DNA of 64,000 nt from Phlebopus portentosus (taxonomy: Eukaryota > Basidiomycota > Agaricomycetes > Boletales > Boletinellaceae). The stretch spans positions 62,001 to 126,000 of the forward strand of contig JAYXKI010000005.1 in the NCBI GenBank assembly GCA_037892935.1. The letters are read 5' to 3'. Position numbers and translations under genes: made by a program. How positions within the stretch are numbered: the first letter of the stretch is position 1; the number at the start of each line of letters is the position of its first letter. Below the pieces are notes generated by a model that made no database searches, was not told the origin of the DNA, and was given only the letters and a program-made list of their open reading frames with translations. Below, in pieces: positions 45,332 to 56,121 of the stretch.

Positions 45332-46897
45332 AGAAAGGATCCGCTCAAAAACTTGCATCAAGATCGACACGATCGGCAGATCAACAGGATCAGCATTCCA
45401 AACACAACTAGTAACAGCCTAGCAGCCACTAGAGCCAAACTACTGTTAACGCGACCAAGGCAACGGTCACGGGCATCAACGGCAATATACAGGCGCCTAA
45501 GAAGCACGCTACAAGTACGTAACCCCGCGGACTACTTAACACCGCCGACCGGTAATTACCACCGCCGATTTACTACCGCCGACCGTCACCTTAACACCAC
45601 CGACCAAACTCCCGATCCGACCCGATCAAAAGAAGTCAAGAAGCGATCAAAACTACTAGAAGCCCGAGAAGTCTAGAACGCGACTACTAAAGCCTAACAC
45701 CTAAAGTCTAAAGGCTAATCCGAGCCCAATGGAGACATCACTGGCATTCCAGCACTGTCAGACTTGTGCCCGAGCGTACATGGTCCTTTATAAGATATAC
45801 TTCACAGTATGTCATGCTACAAGCGAAACGCGTGACTGCCAAATCGAAGTCCAACGTAACACGCAAGAAGCGTTACATGCCAATCCACCAAATCCTATAA
45901 TACCCAAGCGACATGAGGAACTTGTTGTTACAACTCGAACCCCTCGAGCTGCAGACCCAATAACTTGGAGGATACTAGGATGGTACAAGCCAGAGCTGCA
46001 CAACTCATGTCCAGCCTCTACAGTACAAGCAAACCTTTATTTACCAAGGAATGCGAACCTGGACACCAAGCAACTACAACTGGTACTCCAAAGAAGGATA
46101 TGGCAATACATTCGCGATGTTAGACTCCCAGGCAAAGCATGGCTAGTCACTCGAACACAACTGCATCCCCCAGCTGAACTCATACAGTTCATGGTATGCA
46201 TTGGACCATACTCTACACCAACCCGACATCTCAATACCGATGTGCGAGTTGTGCTTACACCCTTCGGACCACAAGACGAACAGCGAAGAGTCACATATCG
46301 AGCTGCCTACATTGCACCAAGAGCTACAATCCCACCTGGTGATGGAATCGACGTCATAGTGGAGCACTGACAGTGGAGCTTTCCATACTGGAGCAGCACC
46401 TCTATTGTCTCAGTCAGCAACCCCACAGAATTCCGTCATAGTGGAGATACATTGGAGCAAAGTGGCGCTCAGTGGAGCAGAATGACGAAGGAAGTGATGT
46501 AATGGTGGAGAGAAGTGGAGCAAGGTGGAGCATGGTGGAGTAAAGTGGAGAGAAGATGAGTAAGAAATAGGACGGAAAATGGATTATCTAGAAAGCATAA
46601 ATAGCGTTAGAAGTAGGCCCTCTTTCCCCATCTTTCGATCCTCTTAACACACAGCGACAGTGTCTTACTACACTATCCATTGTGTGCTTTGTACTACTAC
46701 GCCTCTTGGAAATCCCAATCTGCTCTTACTCTACCTTGTCTCTGAAAGCATCCCTTACCAGGACTGCAACTAGGAAGGATAGTAAGGGGACCGCGTGGTA
46801 CAGCTAAACGTGGGTAGATAGATCACCTCTGCACAACATACCGCTGCTTAGGCAAAAGGATTGAAACCGGTGTAACCCCGGACCTACACCTCTAACA
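45332..46897 (+). repeat. 5' LTR of E2
   Basis: 1566 bp. Starts AGAAAGGATCC where the others start TGAAAGGATCC; ends CTAACA. Contains the 213-codon ORF, the GTGGAG array (about 46370-46552) and the TATA-like ATAAATA (about 46600-46606). Confidence 0.92.
45729..46370 (+). CDS. LTR-embedded ORF, 213 codons (E2 5' LTR copy)
   Basis: Intact. Differs from the E1 version at about ten residues (for example Lys for Glu in VLYEIYF, Asn for His in EVQRH, His for Tyr in PKRYEE). Still no stop or frameshift. Confidence 0.68.
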   Translation: METSLAFQHCQTCARAYMVLYKIYFTVCHATSETRDCQIEVQRNTQEALHANPPNPIIPKRHEELVVTTRTPRAADPITWRILGWYKPELHNSCPASTVQANLYLPRNANLDTKQLQLVLQRRIWQYIRDVRLPGKAWLVTRTQLHPPAELIQFMVCIGPYSTPTRHLNTDVRVVLTPFGPQDEQRRVTYRAAYIAPRATIPPGDGIDVIVEH

Positions 46898-46918
46898 TTG
46901 GATCGAAAGATCACTCGC
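46898..46918 (+). promoter_or_regulatory. Putative primer-binding site of E2
   Basis: TTGGATCGAAAGATCACTCG follows the 5' LTR at once, as a primer-binding site should, and is the same in E1. I could not assign it to a tRNA. Confidence 0.5.
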
Positions 46919-47044
46919 TAGTTTTAACACCACCTCTCACGGGCAAGGTTCTTGGCTAGTGTTTTATCGAGGCGAGGACCGTCGACCTCAAGTCCCTATC
47001 GACGCTGCTAGTTTCGAGATTAGCAAACCTATTCCCTAGGACAA

Positions 47045-47290
47045 GTGCACATCCTGGAGAACAAACCCGATTCACTCAAATCAAACATCTATTATCATAA
47101 CCCCTTTACCGACGAAGTGTACCTAATAGCAAAGGCATCTGGTAGCCCTGCAGTTGGGAGCACACAAACAACAACAACCAAGGTAGCAACAGTACCAGCT
47201 ACTATTGCTAAATTCGACGAGAAAGGAACGGCTTGGTCTACTGTACCTTATAACGATTCACCCGAAGCTATAGGCGAGAAACGTGGTTAA
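47045..47290 (+). CDS. Possible 81-codon leader ORF of E2
   Basis: Open frame with only a GTG at its start; E1 has the same frame (43495-43250). It ends in TAATG, where the last two bases of its stop precede and the stop overlaps the ATG of the next ORF (47288-47292). Thr/Ala-rich end, YYHNPFTDEVYLIAK in the middle. Perhaps the end of a spliced or non-AUG-started product; low confidence. Confidence 0.35.
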   Translation: MHILENKPDSLKSNIYYHNPFTDEVYLIAKASGSPAVGSTQTTTTKVATVPATIAKFDEKGTAWSTVPYNDSPEAIGEKRG

Positions 47291-48294
47291 TGAACCATCC
47301 AGAGAACTCAAGTGGAAGAAGTAACAATCAAAGGATGAGTAACCGAACAAATAACCGAACAAGATCAGGATCGCACCGAGATAGCGAACTGAATCATATC
47401 CAAGGAAGGATATCGAGATTGGAACTGGATAGAGACATTCTTTGGGGAACTGCCGCCCGAACAGACAACGAATATCCACCCATAATACTATCTCTACGAG
47501 AGAGAATAGTACGACTCGAAGGACTACAGACTAGTCAAGCGAGAGCTCAAGCAAATAACAACCTGCCGAGCGGAGCATACGCAACTACAGTTGGACAGCG
47601 ACTCGAAGCACTCGAGATTAACACCAACGGACTAGGAGCACAAGTAGCAACACTACATCGAAACGACGATTCACTAGATCGATCAGTCATACTCCTAAGC
47701 CAACAAGTTACCACGGAGATATCAGTAGTTCAAGACGAGATAGGACGTTTACGCGATACACTTAACGCTCACGAGCAACGCATCCAAGCAGTTGAAACAG
47801 CAACTACAGAACTCACAAGGATCGCTCAATCGACACCAAACGTTGCAGAAGACATTAGCAACTTACGCGAAGCACTCCTGACACTAGGACGTACAGTCGA
47901 ATCAAGTCAACAAGCCTACTTGACATTGATTGCATCAGTGCAGACAACAGAAAGTACTGCAAGGAATATACTCGAGCACGCAGAGTATCTCAGACAGGAA
48001 GCTCAACGAATTCGAGAGCTACATCATCAAACAGAGCATACTTCCGACGGAACAGTATCATCCGACGAGGAGTTATCACGAGCACTAAACCCATACTTGT
48101 TGCAAGGGTTTACCAGTCAAAGCGCTACACTCCAAGTACCAACCAGTGGTTCAATAGCAACCCAAGCACCAGAACATCCAGCCACATATTCGCCACCAGC
48201 AGTGCCTATAATCACATACGATCATGTCGACCACCGACCAGAAAGTTCAGATCCTGGAGACGCAACTACAAACTCTTCAGATACAACTCTCTAA
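47290..48294 (+). CDS. 334-codon coiled-coil ORF upstream of gag (E2)
   Basis: Intact ATG frame. Basic, Asn/Arg/Ser-rich start, then long heptad-patterned segments (LNHIQGRISRLELDRDI, LSLRERIVRLEGL, VGQRLEALEINTNGLGAQVA, DEIGRLRDTLNAHEQRIQAV) predicting a coiled coil to about residue 250, then a Ser/Thr/Pro-rich tail. Overlaps gag by 71 bases in the +1 frame. It could be an added Gag-type structural protein or a matrix-like part. No family recognised. E1 carries a stop in it, so it is not needed for that copy to persist. Confidence 0.68.
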   Translation: MNHPENSSGRSNNQRMSNRTNNRTRSGSHRDSELNHIQGRISRLELDRDILWGTAARTDNEYPPIILSLRERIVRLEGLQTSQARAQANNNLPSGAYATTVGQRLEALEINTNGLGAQVATLHRNDDSLDRSVILLSQQVTTEISVVQDEIGRLRDTLNAHEQRIQAVETATTELTRIAQSTPNVAEDISNLREALLTLGRTVESSQQAYLTLIASVQTTESTARNILEHAEYLRQEAQRIRELHHQTEHTSDGTVSSDEELSRALNPYLLQGFTSQSATLQVPTSGSIATQAPEHPATYSPPAVPIITYDHVDHRPESSDPGDATTNSSDTTL

Positions 48295-49318
48295 ACACAG
48301 CATCAAATTGCCGAAGTATTATGGCAAGCGAAGCGAAGATATTGATCTGTGGGTCAGCCGATGTATTTCGAAGTTAGCACAGCATGGAGTCAAGAGTGAG
48401 GACGAGATTGCAAAGAGTCTATTTGCAGCACTCGAAGGCGACAGTTACGATTGGTTTGCAGAGAAGCAGACCCTGACATCATTTGATGATAAAGGAAAGC
48501 TGAAACCAGTACCAGCAATTATTGATCCGAATGGAGGAGGAATGTTCACATCGCTGAAGCAGATGTTAGATTGGATGAGAGTCCGAGCAGGACATCCAAT
48601 AGTTGGAGAACAAGAAGCGCTATTCCATCTTCTATGCATCCAGCAAAAAGGATCAAGCATCAGGGCATACAATGATGAATTTCGACGACTCAGAGCTAGA
48701 GCACCACCCTCAATCGATGCTACTATGCTCAAGTACATCTATGTCAAAGGACTAGATAATTGGGTCAAACGACGAGTCGAATCAGTACAACCCGACGCTT
48801 TCGAAAAGTACAAGCTGGAAGAATGGATGACATGGACAAGCAACTTAGCAGATGTGGATGCAAGACAGAAGCTGATTGGAAGTCAGACATATACTCCGAG
48901 ATTCAAGACAAATGGGCAATCATCATTTCGACCACCAATACAACAATCGAAACGTGATCCAGATGCCATGGATGTAGATGCACTCCGAGGCTTGCCGAAG
49001 AAGGGAGCGAAATGCTACAACTGTGGAAAGATTGGACACTACTCGAAGAATTGCAAGGCACCAAGGAAGCAAAAGGGTTCTTCCTTAGGACAGCCGAAGA
49101 AGAGAACAAATGGTCAGAAACGAAAGCCGATGACAGCACGAGCTGTGAATTTCAAGGAAACATGTCCCGACCCTCATTGTCGAAGGCCAGTCCACTATGA
49201 TCACATAGCATGGGCTAGAGGAGACGAATCAGCAGGATACACCTGCAAGCATGACGAAGAATACCGAAACAACTTCCGGAATTCCCTAGCAAGTAAAGAG
49301 CAACAGGGAAAAGACTAG
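48224..49318 (+). CDS. gag: gag of E2
   Basis: 364 codons, intact, differing from E1 Gag at only a few residues. CCHC knuckle at 49013-49054 followed by Lys/Arg-rich sequence, which should bind the genomic RNA. N-terminal helical capsid-like part with LPKYYGKR and WVSRCISKL. The 5' end overlaps the coiled-coil ORF and the 3' end carries the shift site. Confidence 0.93.
   Translation: MSTTDQKVQILETQLQTLQIQLSKHSIKLPKYYGKRSEDIDLWVSRCISKLAQHGVKSEDEIAKSLFAALEGDSYDWFAEKQTLTSFDDKGKLKPVPAIIDPNGGGMFTSLKQMLDWMRVRAGHPIVGEQEALFHLLCIQQKGSSIRAYNDEFRRLRARAPPSIDATMLKYIYVKGLDNWVKRRVESVQPDAFEKYKLEEWMTWTSNLADVDARQKLIGSQTYTPRFKTNGQSSFRPPIQQSKRDPDAMDVDALRGLPKKGAKCYNCGKIGHYSKNCKAPRKQKGSSLGQPKKRTNGQKRKPMTARAVNFKETCPDPHCRRPVHYDHIAWARGDESAGYTCKHDEEYRNNFRNSLASKEQQGKD
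49306..49312 (+). promoter_or_regulatory. Candidate -1 ribosomal frameshift site GGGAAAA
   Basis: In gag phase this reads G GGA AAA, the canonical X XXY YYZ form, three bases before the gag stop (49316-49318). The -1 frame is open from here through AGA CTA GAA CCT into the protease. The same heptamer and spacing occur in E1. Confidence 0.72.
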
Positions 49319-49422
49319 AACCTCCATCGAACGAGACTGCGCGATGCGAGAGTACGAAGGGTAGCAAGAATGGTTTCAACAACCAGAGTTTCATACCTCC
49401 TGGGTTCAACCCCAGTGAAGCG

Positions 49423-52400
49423 ATGTATAATAAGCGATTGCCAATACATGCATTGCATCCTCGATTACCCATTCGAGTGAAGGTTGGAACAAAGACCCTA
49501 GCAGTCCAAGCGTTAATCGATTCCGGAGCAACATGTAGTACGATTCACCCCAACTTGGTATGACACTATAACCTATTCAAGAAGAGACTTGATCACCCTC
49601 GACCCCTGAATAATGCCGATGGAAGCCCTAACCAAGGAGGAGCAATCACACACGAGGTCTACTCATTAATCTTTGATGGACCTAAGCCGCAGCCACAAAC
49701 ACTGGCAGTAGCAACTACAGGACAGGATCAAGTGATCCTAGGCATTGACTATTTGGCCAAAGTCAATCCAGAAATTGATTGGAAGAATCAAATATGGAAT
49801 CGGAATGGTAATGCGATACCATTCGAGCTCAACATTATACGAGCTATCAAGAAGCGAAAGCGCAGAAAGCGCAAGCGAAAGCGGCAAAGGAAAGACAAAT
49901 CCGACAAGACAAGACCTAGGCATAACACGAAACAACAAGCTCAGAACAGAGACAACTATCGACACTCTGGAGCACCAGGAATACTATTCGCACCATGGAG
50001 GGAAAGTAACAATGGAAACCCTCAAGAAATGAAGCCGCAAGCGAAACTGGAAAGTCGACCAGTAACACCGAAACCAGAACAGCCAAAGAAGGCAGATGAA
50101 GCAAAGAGTCCAAGCATGGAAAATATACCAGACTCTACATCGAGACAATCATCAGAAGGAATGATTACAGTGCAACGACGAACAAGGCACATACCGAGAA
50201 GGATGATCCCAGCACGGCAATTATACCAGACATCCGAAAGCGAAGTTACTGAAGTAACAGGCAAGCATAGCCGAGATGAACAGGAGGAAATAAACGACTC
50301 TCCTAAGCGATGGAAGAAACAGCCACTACGAAGAAGGCGACCACTACCACTGGTACAGAAGAAACCAGATGGCGAAGAAATCCAGCCAGTACCAAAGGAA
50401 AATCCTGGGATGACAACTAGTACACATCCACCAGAGGAACGATATCATGACAGACGAATGGCAGGAACGAAACGAAATTGGACACCACGACCAATACCAC
50501 TCAAAGAAGCAACTCCCACACCAAAGCGTACAAGATGGGCAGATGAGAATAGCGATATCGATATGCAAGACGAACAGGAGACAACAGAAGACACTCCTAT
50601 GCATGACATAGAGCCACTAGACATCGAAAGGCTCAGGACGACCGATCAACCAATTACCCTCACCAGAAAGGAAGAGCTCGCTGAAAAGCTAGAGCTAGAC
50701 CTTAAACGAAATTGGTCACCAAGGAACCAAGTCTCACAACCACTGAACAAAGCGAGTTCAGTATCACAGCAGTATTCGCAGCAGAAGGCAGCTGCAGAAG
50801 GATTACTCAGTACAGAGAAACGAGATTGGCGAAAACTCCTACCAAAGCAAATTGCAGACTATGCAGACGTATTTGATCCAGACAGATCAAGGAGGTTACC
50901 CAAGCATACAAAATGGGATATGGCGATAAACCTCAAGGAAGGAGTACCATTACCGAAACCAAGGCCTATTATCAAGCTCACACGAGAAGAGCAAGCAGCA
51001 CTCAATGCCTATGTCCAGGAATTATTGGACAAAGGATGGATCGAGAAGGTTCACCCACATGAACCATGTCCGGTAGCAGCACCAGTCTTCTTTGTTGGAA
51101 AGAAAGACGGAGGAGCACGAGCAGTAACCGATTACCGAGACATCAATGATGCAACAGTATCAGATCCATACCCAATACCGATTATGAGCGTTCTACCAGA
51201 GAAACTGGAGAAAGGAAAATTCTTCTTTACCCTCGACATGCGATCAGGATACAACAACCTGAGAATTCGAGAAGGAGATGAATGGAAGGCAGCATTCCGA
51301 GTTGGCAATGCAGTCTACAAGCCGAAGGTCATGATGTTTGGAATGAAGAACTCACCTGCAGTATTCCAACGATTCATGAATGACAACTTCGAATATTGGC
51401 TCAGAACAGAAGAGGCACTAAACTACCTAGATGACCTCATTGGCCAAGCGCAAACTGAAAAGGAGCACTGGACACTCCTCAGGGCAATTCTACAGAAATG
51501 CCGAGAACTTGACATCTATCTCAAAATCGAGAAATGTCATTTCCTCCAAACCCAACTCGACTATCTGGGATTTGTAGTAGGAACAAAAGGCATCCAGATG
51601 GATCCTTACAAACTCAAAGCAATACGAGAATGGCCAATACCAAAGACGAAACGACAGATCCGAAAGTTCCAAGGCTTTTGCAACTTCTACCGAAGATTCA
51701 TCAGGAACTATGCCGATTTATACACACCTATTGGCGAACTTATCAAGAAGGATCACAAGTTCATTTGGACAGAAGCACAGGACAAAGCTTTTGAAAGTAT
51801 CAAGAAGGCATTCGAAACCGAAGTGGCATTGGCAATGCCAAAGCCAGACAAACCATATACATTGGAAACCGATGCATCCGATGTAGCAATTGGTGCAGTC
51901 TTACAACAAGAAGATGACCAAGGAGAACTGAGACCTTTAGGTTTCATGTCGAAGACACTAACAAGTGCTCAACGAAACTATCCGACGCATGACAAAGAGA
52001 TGCTAGCAATCATGGAAGCACTCGGACACTGGAGACACTTATTGGAAGGAACAAAAGAACCAATAACCATCCGAAGCGATCATGCAAACCTCCGATACTT
52101 CATGACAGCACAGAATCTAACAAGACGTCAAGCAAGATGGGCACTAGAGTTATCACGATATAACTTCAAGATTCTCCATTGGCCAGGCAAGAAGAATCAG
52201 GCAGATGCACTATCACGACGTGCCGATTATATGCCAGAGGACAAGGATAACTTGGGAGTTACCTTGCTACCACCTGATATGATCGAGCAACAGACATTAC
52301 GACGAACCGAGATCAATGGTCTATACAGGCTAGAAACAGAAATGGTCACTATCTCTGATCCGATCATTCGAACGATCAAGAGACACTATAATACCAAGGA

Positions 52401-53832
52401 GGCCAAGAAGGAAATATTGGCGATCAAGAAGAGCAACGGCTACAGTTACAGGAATGGCTTGCACTACGTAACCAATGCATTATATGTCCCGCCATCCGCC
52501 AACCTAAAAGCGTTGCTAATCCGAAGGCGCCATGACCACAAGCTCGCAGGCCACCCAGGAGCAGAAAAGACCATAGAACTTGTAAAGCGATCATACTATT
52601 GGCCGAAGATGGAAGAGATGATCCGAGAATATATCTCATCCTGTGACATATGTCAACGTGCAAAACCGATTCGGCAGTTTCGAAATCCGCCGCTCCAACC
52701 GTTGCAGGCACCGCATCAACCATGGGAAACCATAACCTGTGACCTGATTACCGATTTACCAGTCAGCAATGAAGGCTACAGTTCGATACTTGTTATAGTG
52801 GACAAGCTCACTAAAATGGGGAAGTTCATTCCTTGCCAGGGGATACCCAATGCTAAGCAGTTGGCACGCTTGTTTCGCCAACACATCTTCAAATACTACG
52901 GGGCCCCTAAACAAGTAATCTCCGACCGAGGTAGCAACTTCACTGCGCAATTCCTCAAGGAGTTCTGCAGACTCATCGATGTCGAGTGGAAAACTAGTAC
53001 AGCATATCATCCACAAACCGATGGTCAAACCGAGCGACTCAATCAAGAACTCGAACAGTACTTACGCTGCTACGTGTCCTACCGCCAAACAGATTGGGCA
53101 GAGTACATCGATATGGCAGAATTCGCCTACAACAATCGAAAACACAGTACCACTCATCAGTCACCATTCTATACACTGTATGGATGGCACCCTCACCTGG
53201 ATGTTGCGGAGACCGGTGATTCAAACGTGCCAGAAGCAATAAATCACCTAGAGGAGCTTCGACAAGTACAGCAAGAAGCCTATAATTCGATTAGGCAAGC
53301 GAATGAGGCAATGAAGCTTTATGCAGACCTGCATCGAGGCAAACTGCCAGAGTACAAGCCAGGAGATGAAGTGTTACTAGACATGAGGAATCTCAGTCGA
53401 CTGGAACCGACAAAGAAACTTGCAATGAAATGGGCAGGCCCTTATAAAGTCGAGAAGGCAGTCGGACAAGTGTCATTCAGATTACGCTTACCCGAAACCC
53501 TTCCGATCCACCCTGTATTCCATGCAAGTCTTCTCAGGCCTTACAAGCGAAAGGACTACCCTGGAAGACCCACACTAGACGAGCCACCACCTATTGAAGT
53601 GGAGGGCCAAGCGGAATACGAAGTGGAGACAATTCATGACACACGACGTCATCGAAACAAGATACAGTATCTTATTCAATGGAAAGGATACCAAGAGCGA
53701 ACATGGGAGCCACTCGATAACCTCAAGAACTCCTATCAAATGATAGAAGAGTTCCACAAGAGGTACCCTCAGGCGATGAGGCCACCAAACCTTAATCAAT
53801 GGATCGCCGAACGAAGACAAATTAGGAGATAA
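49423..53832 (+). pseudogene. pol: pol of E2 (PR-RT-RNaseH-INT-chromodomain), nonsense in protease
   Basis: The protease active site DSGAT is at 49519-49533, but TGA at 49561-49563 stops the frame; from 49732 on it is open for 1366 codons. RT has YLDDL at about 51424-51438; RNase H follows (LETDASDVAIGAVLQQ, about 51865-51912); the integrase has HKLAGHPG and CDICQ for zinc, D, D and E residues in TCDLITD, ISDRGSNF and GQTERLNQ; the chromodomain lies at about 53620-53760 (IQYLIQWKGYQERTWEPLDN). Chromodomains of this type target integration to marked chromatin. E1 has CGA instead of the stop, a CpG to TpG change. Confidence 0.93.
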
Positions 53833-53930
53833 TTGCATCACATGCACTCCACCCGATGGAGCTGCATATGGAGCCACAATAGAGACGATGAGTAAGGTAT
53901 CCAACGACCTTACCAAGCAATGACATCACA

Positions 53931-55085
53931 GTGGCACCTCAAAGCGATAGCAGAAGAAGACAAATTAGGCAAGAGAGAGGCGACATACCAGCAAGATGGT
54001 ATAAAAGACGAAGAAACTCGAGCTTAAGGATCATCAACTCGAATCCTAACAGCTACTCATCTCTCAAAGACAACTACTACTCAGACATGCCAGTCTTCGA
54101 CGAACTCCAAGCATTCAGTGCACCTGAAGATGCACCTGATTGGACGTTTGAACTAAAGCCACCTACCGAACGTTATCAATGGCCACAGCTATGCAACCGC
54201 TTTAACCAAGAGAACTACGAAGGAGAGATCGTACCCTCATGCCCAGGGAAATACTTCGACGACCTATTCGACAAATGGAACGCAGTCCATCAGCCAGCTG
54301 AAGAACAACCTGATCTTATGGTACCGAAGCAACCAGAAGGACAACTGCTTAAACTCAGCAACCCTCGAGATGCAGCAGTCCGACGACTCAACGACGATGC
54401 ATTCCTTACCTATGCAGTTGAACTCGAGACACGAGCCTTACATCGAGGACAAATTGACTTCAGCCACGAGCCGACATACAAGAATGTCATGGGCATCTAC
54501 CATTCAGCAATTCAAATTTGCGCCTACAGACGAGGCCTGACAATCGCAACTCTTAACCGAATAATGCGATGGAGTCACTACCATCCTATCAGCGTGGATA
54601 TGATGAAGTACATGAACTACCTAGCTGATCAGACAGCCTTTTACGCTTCTCATGCCATGCAGTTCATGGTGGTACTCAACATGACGAAGTACTACGAAGG
54701 TACTATGTACCAGGAGCTCATTCGAGCCAGACGATCTACAGGCCAAGCAAATGGTCTGTCAATTGACGACATCACACACCACTTAGTCGAAGGAAGGATA
54801 GTCAACTACGATCCACAATACCTTATGAAACTCAACGAGCGAGAAGAGGAAGCAAGGGAAAGACTACAGGCGACGAGACATCTGATGATGGAGGATATGA
54901 TGATCACGATCTATCAGTATCCAAGCGAGATCTACCAGCCAGACAACATGCTCACTATCACAGAGCAGGATGAAGAATTTGGTTCATCAGATGAAACCGA
55001 TTCAGACGATTCAGACGAGGTTAGCGAACCACCGCCTACACCGATGAACTCACAGGAAATGATACCTGAGAGCGAAGAACTATGA
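53931..55085 (+). CDS. 384-codon ORF after pol (E2 copy)
   Basis: Intact and almost the same as the E1 copy. Opens at GTG after a stop at about 53887; first in-frame ATG at about 54087 (MPVFDELQAF). A splice-acceptor-like CATCACAG stands just before the GTG. Basic start, helical centre (LTIATLNRIMRWSHYHPISV, AFYASHAMQFMVVLNMTKYY), acidic Ser/Asp/Glu end. Not envelope-like. No family recognised. Confidence 0.68.
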   Translation: MAPQSDSRRRQIRQERGDIPARWYKRRRNSSLRIINSNPNSYSSLKDNYYSDMPVFDELQAFSAPEDAPDWTFELKPPTERYQWPQLCNRFNQENYEGEIVPSCPGKYFDDLFDKWNAVHQPAEEQPDLMVPKQPEGQLLKLSNPRDAAVRRLNDDAFLTYAVELETRALHRGQIDFSHEPTYKNVMGIYHSAIQICAYRRGLTIATLNRIMRWSHYHPISVDMMKYMNYLADQTAFYASHAMQFMVVLNMTKYYEGTMYQELIRARRSTGQANGLSIDDITHHLVEGRIVNYDPQYLMKLNEREEEARERLQATRHLMMEDMMITIYQYPSEIYQPDNMLTITEQDEEFGSSDETDSDDSDEVSEPPPTPMNSQEMIPESEEL

Positions 55086-55143
55086 TTTATGCAAGCTTTT
55101 CATTATTCTTTTATGCAACCCCTTTCCCATATCGCGACCTGAC

Positions 55144-55410
55144 ATGGTCAATTATGCATTCTATTCTTTCTATGGTAGCTATGGTCACATCCGACCAAAT
55201 TATGCCTTTATGCAACCATCATTCCCAACTCGCTATGGTATTTATTCACCATATTCACTGATATGCCGAGTTGTGAATAAGTTGATGGGCGGTTTAAGCC
55301 TACTTGGTTTAACCAACTATCAACTGTTGCACTTCTTGTGCATCCCAGTGATACATGGCGCATTATGCACCCTTTTCTTATCTTCTATGCAGAGGAAGAG
55401 GAGCCAATAG
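55144..55410 (+). CDS. Possible small ORF of E2, 88 codons
   Basis: Partner of 35131-35397 with a handful of substitutions. Low confidence, as stated there. Confidence 0.25.
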   Translation: MVNYAFYSFYGSYGHIRPNYAFMQPSFPTRYGIYSPYSLICRVVNKLMGGLSLLGLTNYQLLHFLCIPVIHGALCTLFLSSMQRKRSQ

Positions 55411-55669
55411 GCACTCAGACTCTATTTTACTTTTCGAAAAACCCCTTTGGAGGCGGGCGAACCGTAGGTGAACCTATTGCTGTGTACTGGGATGGTTCAA
55501 TATCACCCCATACCCAGTCAATACACCAGGCAAGCCACTTCCAAAGCGACAGAAAACTCATTCAGTAACGACTTTATGACTTTTTCTTTCTTATCACTTT
55601 TAATTGCGTCATAATCTTTTACATGATGCATATTTCACATTTCACATTCACATCCCTTCCCACCACCCT

Positions 55670-56032
55670 TTACAAATCGACGACTTCCCAAACACCCTTC
55701 TCACGACTTTCCTGCGCTGAAATACCCGCTTTATCGACAGCTTCAGCTGAATCGGAACGCGCATCAGGGTCAGGGAATATGCAGTTGACGCGCTGCCGAA
55801 TTTCTGCAGTCCCTTCATTAGGAACCGATTGCATCTCATAATCGTTCTCCTATGGGACTATCAGCAGCTGCAACCTGCAAACAGAGGCAAGAGAACTCAC
55901 CTCATTACGCCTCCTGCGATCTAGAATCCAAAGATTCACGCCGAAAATTGCAACAAGAGCGATGAAAACAACGCAGACAGCGGCGACTTTGGACATAACT
56001 GGGCAGTGATGATGATGGTTTGATAGCAACAT
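55670..56032 (-). CDS. Antisense two-exon gene for a small single-pass membrane protein (E2 copy)
   Basis: Exon 1 56032-55901 (alternative ATG at 55996), intron 55900-55850, exon 2 55849-55670. Same splice sites and reading frame as in E1. Differences seen are few: one silent change in the GVWEVV codons and Cys to Arg in DACSDS. The membrane segment, the RRRR stop-transfer-like cluster and the acidic tail are kept. An antisense intron is not removed from the sense genomic RNA, so it would survive reverse transcription, which fits its presence in both elements. Confidence 0.68.
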
Positions 56033-56079
56033 CAACTATCACTAGGCGACTCCTTTATCCGAGCTTTCTCACGGATTAG

Positions 56080-56121
56080 GATGAACATTTTTCCAAAAAG
56101 TTCATCTTAGGAGGGGGGTAG
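56080..56121 (+). promoter_or_regulatory. Stem-loop and polypurine tract of E2
   Basis: GATGAAC-A-TTTTT-CC-AAAAA-GTTCATC (56080-56106) folds into a 12-pair stem with a 2-base loop and one bulge; AGGAGGGGGGTAG (56109-56121) follows and abuts the 3' LTR. Confidence 0.75.

Noticed and set aside
46898..46918. Assignment of the primer-binding site to a specific tRNA or to self-priming
   Set aside because: I could not match it to a tRNA 3' end or to the start of R from sequence alone.
49903..50604. Minus-strand open frames opposite pol and gag
   Set aside because: They mirror coding bias of the sense genes and have no start, splice or membrane logic like the antisense gene near the 3' LTR.
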